Below are positions 60,536-64,000 of a stretch of DNA of 64,000 nucleotides, piece by piece. Source of the stretch: HGM13862 sp031553915. Lineage in GTDB: Bacteria > Bacillota > Dehalobacteriia > UBA4068. How positions within the stretch are numbered: the first letter of the stretch is position 1; every line of letters begins with the position of its first letter. The stretch is taken from contig JAVBKT010000009.1 in assembly GCA_031553915.1 (NCBI GenBank), forward strand, positions 55,486 to 119,485, given 5' to 3'. Under the pieces are notes generated by a model. The model was given only the letters and a program-made list of their open reading frames with translations, was not told where the DNA came from and made no database searches. Made by a program: the position numbers and the translations under genes.

Positions 60536-63500
60536 TTATCTGGCAACTATTACATTACTCTGCTGTGTTGCTATCGCCTTTAGTCTTACGCAAGTTAAAG
60601 CGCCGGACCATGATTTGCCTGTTGGGACATTCTTATTAAAAGTAAATATGGCCTTATTGGGGTCTACCGCTGTTATCTCTAGGCCCAATTGCTCAATAGC
60701 TATTGCTGACGTTTCCTTGGCATCAGTAAAAGTGCAAAGATCTACTACCACAAACACTGTCGGATCAAACAGTAGGTCAAGCAGCCACTCATTCTCTCCG
60801 GCCAACATGCTGGCGGCAATAGTGATATCATACAGCTTGCCTTCAACTGCATTGATTGTTACCACAGAACCAGCTCCATCCAAAGTAAGATAAAGATTAA
60901 CTGTTTGCGACAGGTCTCCACTCTCTGCTTTAATTACCACGATCCCCGGCGTGGCCTCCGCACTTACAGTAACAACGCCGGTGCTGCTATCAACATTTAT
61001 ATGCTCATATGGCGCAGCTAAAGAATAAGTAATCTCACTGTCTTCTATCACCTGATCATATATGTCATACACCTCAGCATTTACCGTGATTGTTGCTTGT
61101 GTATCACCAGAATAGTTTGCAATATACCTATTCTCAGCAAAAGCTATATAATCAGGGGGTTGCAAAGGCGGTGCGATATGCAACTCTACTGTTGTGCTAA
61201 GCCCATCACAGCTGGCCACCAGCTCTACAATGCCTAGCTCCGTATCCGAATCTACAGTGACAACGCCAGTAGTACTGTTTATTGAAACGTTATCATATGG
61301 CTCACTTAATGCATAGCTAATATCTTCTTCAATCTCCATCAACAGGCCGTTTTGATCAAAACCAACAATACTTACCATTACGGTTACCGGAGTACCATCC
61401 TCTGATTGATTGGCTACATACAAAGATTGAGCGAAAGATATTTCTGTTAGTATCGGACTGAATTGGCAAAACAAATTCGGGAACAGCTTAATTGGCGTCA
61501 ATTGGTTGGGTACTGCTGCCGCCATCCCCAGCTGATAGCTACTGGCTGCTCCCCATCCCCAAATATTATCGTTGGCATCAATAGCGAAACTATTGCTAAA
61601 AGATGCCGAGATTATATCAACTTCGGTGATGCTTTCCACTTGTATTGGGACAAGAGAATTAGTGGTTGTGTTATTGCCCAATTGCCCACAATTATTGTAT
61701 CCCCATGTCCAGACGTCACCATTTGAAGAGAGTGCGACCACATGATAGCTGCTTATTTCGGCTTGTACGATATCAGATAACCCTATTACTTGTATTGGGC
61801 GGTTAGATGAAGATGTACGATTATTTCCTAATTGTCCATAATTATTATCTCCCCAAGTTTTTACAGAACCATCAGAGCAAACAACTACTGTGGTATTTTC
61901 ATGTACTGATACGCTAATCGCATTATCTATACCTTGTGCTCGTACTTTTGTTAAGGAGCTTGTGCTTACGCCATCGCCCAAGCCATATATATTGCGTCCC
62001 CAGCTCCAGACTGTGCCATCTGCACATACTATGGAACTTTGGTACCCGTCTGCGGCAATATCAACAGCATTGTTTATTCCTTGAATCCTGGTAGGAGTTG
62101 CTACATTAATGGTAGTGCCATTTCCTACTTGTCCATAATTATTTTTACCCCAACTCCATACTGTACCATCTTCACATAAGACCAAATAATGACCGCACGC
62201 TATAATTTTTTTTACATTACTCGAAAATCCCGTTATTTGTGTAAGCGCCCAATTATCAGTATAAGTGGACTCAGAGGTCCAAACTGTGCCATCTGCTTTC
62301 ACCAAATAAACTTTACGATCATAAGCAGCAATATCCACTATATTTGACCATCCTGGCGTTTTGGTAGCGATATTATTATATGATAAACCATTATTCACCA
62401 TTTTATTATATGCATTGTTACCCCATGTCCAAACACTACCATCTTCAGAAAGAACAAAGACAGCAGCAGTCATAGTTATTATTTTTATAGGTTGAACTGC
62501 AGGTACTTCTAAAATAGCCCGAGCCTCCATGGTGTCGCAGGTAGCAATAACTTCTACCATCCCCCGATAACAATTTTCAAGTATAGTCACCATACCGGTA
62601 GTACTATTTATGCTGATATTTTTATATGTTCCGCCAAGGGAATATGTTATTGACGTACCCGGTGCATTTCCGTTGCTGTCAAATGCTCTGGCTTTACAGA
62701 GGATTTGTTCAGGGAAAGAGCCAAGTTGGGCAATGTAACTATCTTTTAAAAATTCTACTGTATTACGCGGAACATAAAAACTATTGGCAAAAATGCGGGT
62801 AGGATATATTATATCTGTAATTAAGTTTCCATAAAAATCATACTTAGTTGCAAGTAACATGCCATCCAAATTACTTCCCCAACCCCATAATGTATCCAAA
62901 TTAGTTACAGCTAAAGAATGTACTTTACCAGCGCCTATTATTTTCACATTGGAAACACCAGATATCTGCGCTGGTAATAATCTATAATTTTCAGCTGTTT
63001 GGGGTACGCCTAATTGGTGATAACTATTATATCCCCATGCCCATACTGTTCCGTTTGAACGCAGTGCCAGCACATGGCTGCTTCCACCAGCAATATCAAT
63101 TACATTAGTTAAATTTTTTGCCTGTACTGGGCTGGTTGAACCATTGCGTGTTCCATTTCCTAATGCCCCCCAAGTGTTATCCCCCCAAGACCAAACTGTG
63201 CCATTTGATTTAATAGCACTACTAGAGCCCCCAAGACAAATTACTTTTGTTATTGTAGTTAAGGAACTTATTAGAGTGGGTATTTTTTTATTTGTAGTGT
63301 TACCAAGGCCAAGCTGGCCAACATTATTCCGTCCCCAGGCATATATTCTTCCACTTGAGTTTAAGGCAAAGCTGGAATCGTCCCCTGCTGCAACATGGGT
63401 AATATTGCTGAGACTAGTCAGTTGAACAGGACTAGATTCATTGGGAGCAGTACTCCCTGTACCCAATTGTCCCTCCCTATTATCTCCCCAAGCCCAAACG

Positions 63501-64000
63501 CGACCATTAGAGGTAACCGCGAGGCTATGATCCTTCCCCGCTGCAATACTAATGGCATTGGTAATATTAAGAGCCTGCCCGGGTATTGTTCCGGCACCAC
63601 CGTTGCCATCACCTATTTGATGATTGCCGTTATACCCCCATCCCCATACCGTACCATTCGTGCGAATAACCAAGCTGTGTTTATCTCCAGCAGCAATATC
63701 CACAGCATCATCTATGCCAATAACCTGCACTGGCTGCCCCTCAATTGGATTGCCTCCAAGTTGTTTATTAGTATTCACTCCCCAAGTCCAGACAGTACCA
63801 TCATCACAGAGAACCATAGTGTGTCTATTACCTGCTATTTTTACAATCTTTTTCGCAGCAAACAGCTCCCAGCTTTCTTCCGGGGTGGGTTGGTAGCCGT
63901 GCACGTCGAAGTCGTCAGCGCAGTCAATAGCGACAGTCTCGCTGATGACAATGTTATCCACTGCATTGCCAGCGTTCAAAGCCCGGGCATCTACCACCTT
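60536..64000 (-). CDS. RCC1-repeat secreted protein with Ig-like and cohesin-like domains (5' end outside window)
   Basis: At least 1154 residues; the frame is open to the window edge. Two blocks of RCC1-type beta-propeller repeats (about 60-400 and 500-790) show units such as DGTVWTWGVNTNKQLG and WGYNGNHQIGDGN with the spacing VDIAAGxxHSLVxxxxGTVWxWG. Between and after them are Big-type Ig-like domains with the repeated INSTTGVVTV strand. The last 150 residues (KLYDITIAASMLAGENEWLL, FDPTVFVVVDL, GKSWSGALTCVRLKA) look like a cohesin/dockerin-associated beta domain. It precedes the Rhs gene by 47 bases, so the two are co-expressed and probably co-secreted. No catalytic residues are seen; a binding role is likely. 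Confidence 0.85.
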   Translation of the reverse strand, partial: KVVDARALNAGNAVDNIVISETVAIDCADDFDVHGYQPTPEESWELFAAKKIVKIAGNRHTMVLCDDGTVWTWGVNTNKQLGGNPIEGQPVQVIGIDDAVDIAAGDKHSLVIRTNGTVWGWGYNGNHQIGDGNGGAGTIPGQALNITNAISIAAGKDHSLAVTSNGRVWAWGDNREGQLGTGSTAPNESSPVQLTSLSNITHVAAGDDSSFALNSSGRIYAWGRNNVGQLGLGNTTNKKIPTLISSLTTITKVICLGGSSSAIKSNGTVWSWGDNTWGALGNGTRNGSTSPVQAKNLTNVIDIAGGSSHVLALRSNGTVWAWGYNSYHQLGVPQTAENYRLLPAQISGVSNVKIIGAGKVHSLAVTNLDTLWGWGSNLDGMLLATKYDFYGNLITDIIYPTRIFANSFYVPRNTVEFLKDSYIAQLGSFPEQILCKARAFDSNGNAPGTSITYSLGGTYKNISINSTTGMVTILENCYRGMVEVIATCDTMEARAILEVPAVQPIKIITMTAAVFVLSEDGSVWTWGNNAYNKMVNNGLSYNNIATKTPGWSNIVDIAAYDRKVYLVKADGTVWTSESTYTDNWALTQITGFSSNVKKIIACGHYLVLCEDGTVWSWGKNNYGQVGNGTTINVATPTRIQGINNAVDIAADGYQSSIVCADGTVWSWGRNIYGLGDGVSTSSLTKVRAQGIDNAISVSVHENTTVVVCSDGSVKTWGDNNYGQLGNNRTSSSNRPIQVIGLSDIVQAEISSYHVVALSSNGDVWTWGYNNCGQLGNNTTTNSLVPIQVESITEVDIISASFSNSFAIDANDNIWGWGAASSYQLGMAAAVPNQLTPIKLFPNLFCQFSPILTEISFAQSLYVANQSEDGTPVTVMVSIVGFDQNGLLMEIEEDISYALSEPYDNVSINSTTGVVTVDSDTELGIVELVASCDGLSTTVELHIAPPLQPPDYIAFAENRYIANYSGDTQATITVNAEVYDIYDQVIEDSEITYSLAAPYEHINVDSSTGVVTVSAEATPGIVVIKAESGDLSQTVNLYLTLDGAGSVVTINAVEGKLYDITIAASMLAGENEWLLDLLFDPTVFVVVDLCTFTDAKETSAIAIEQLGLEITAVDPNKAIFTFNKNVPTGKSWSGALTCVRLKAIATQQSNVIVAR

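Overview
The window looks like chromosomal DNA of an anaerobic, endospore-lineage-type Bacillota (probably Clostridia). Evidence: strong AAGGAGG-type ribosome binding sites with occasional TTG/GTG starts, sigma-A promoters of the TTGACA-N17-TATAAT type (often with an extended TGn), many intrinsic terminators, lipoproteins with a lipobox Cys, S-layer-homology (SLH) proteins, an LPxTG-like sorting signal, and oxygen/nitrosative-stress genes typical of anaerobes (hybrid cluster protein, desulfoferrodoxin with a PerR-like regulator, ferredoxins, flavodoxin). The genus cannot be fixed from the sequence alone. No rRNA, tRNA or CRISPR array was seen.

Layout. 1-10.9 kb: truncated Nei/Fpg-family DNA glycosylase, a NapH-like 4Fe-4S membrane protein, a pilin-like/PilX-type protein, a putatively iron-regulated DUF3793-flavodoxin operon, a YhhQ-type transporter, an Atg22-like MFS protein, a carboxylesterase lipoprotein, and a three-gene operon (PPOX-fold flavoprotein, mtnA, CPBP protease). 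11-15.5 kb: a solitary arginine deiminase and a UPF0182 membrane protein behind a Fur/PerR-type 7-1-7 box. 15.8-24.1 kb: a divergent chemotaxis island (cheY-cheX-cheR-cheB to the left; MCP, receiver-GGDEF, cheA, cheW to the right). 24.2-28 kb: an hcp operon (4Fe-4S protein, a decayed cupin gene, ferredoxin, hcp) divergent from a Crp/Fnr regulator. 28-33 kb: a 1.5-kb-residue Cys/His-rich fibro-slime/SpaA-like adhesin with a small unknown gene. 33.3-36 kb: heavy-metal P-type ATPase, HMA metallochaperone and ArsR repressor with clear operators. 36-41.6 kb: CPBP protease, two lipoproteins, PerR-like regulator plus superoxide reductase, MscS channel. 41.8-47.3 kb: two SLH cell-surface proteins and a DUF3892 protein. 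47.3-50.7 kb: a 284-nt highly structured intergenic element, an ECF sigma factor fused in frame (through a G9 tract) to an anti-sigma-like domain, and a YfbK-type vWA lipoprotein.

50.7-64 kb is an Rhs polymorphic-toxin locus on the minus strand: an RCC1-repeat protein (running off the window), a 2157-residue secreted Rhs protein, its overlapping small membrane immunity candidate, then a displaced orphan Rhs tip with its own immunity candidate. Each tip/immunity module is bounded on one side by a 754-bp near-identical Rhs core tract and on the other by a 410-430-bp GC-rich, hairpin-bearing repeat. This gives paired homology arms that could let the orphan tip replace the active one. The structured repeats and the 284-nt element are the least explained and most interesting parts of the window.
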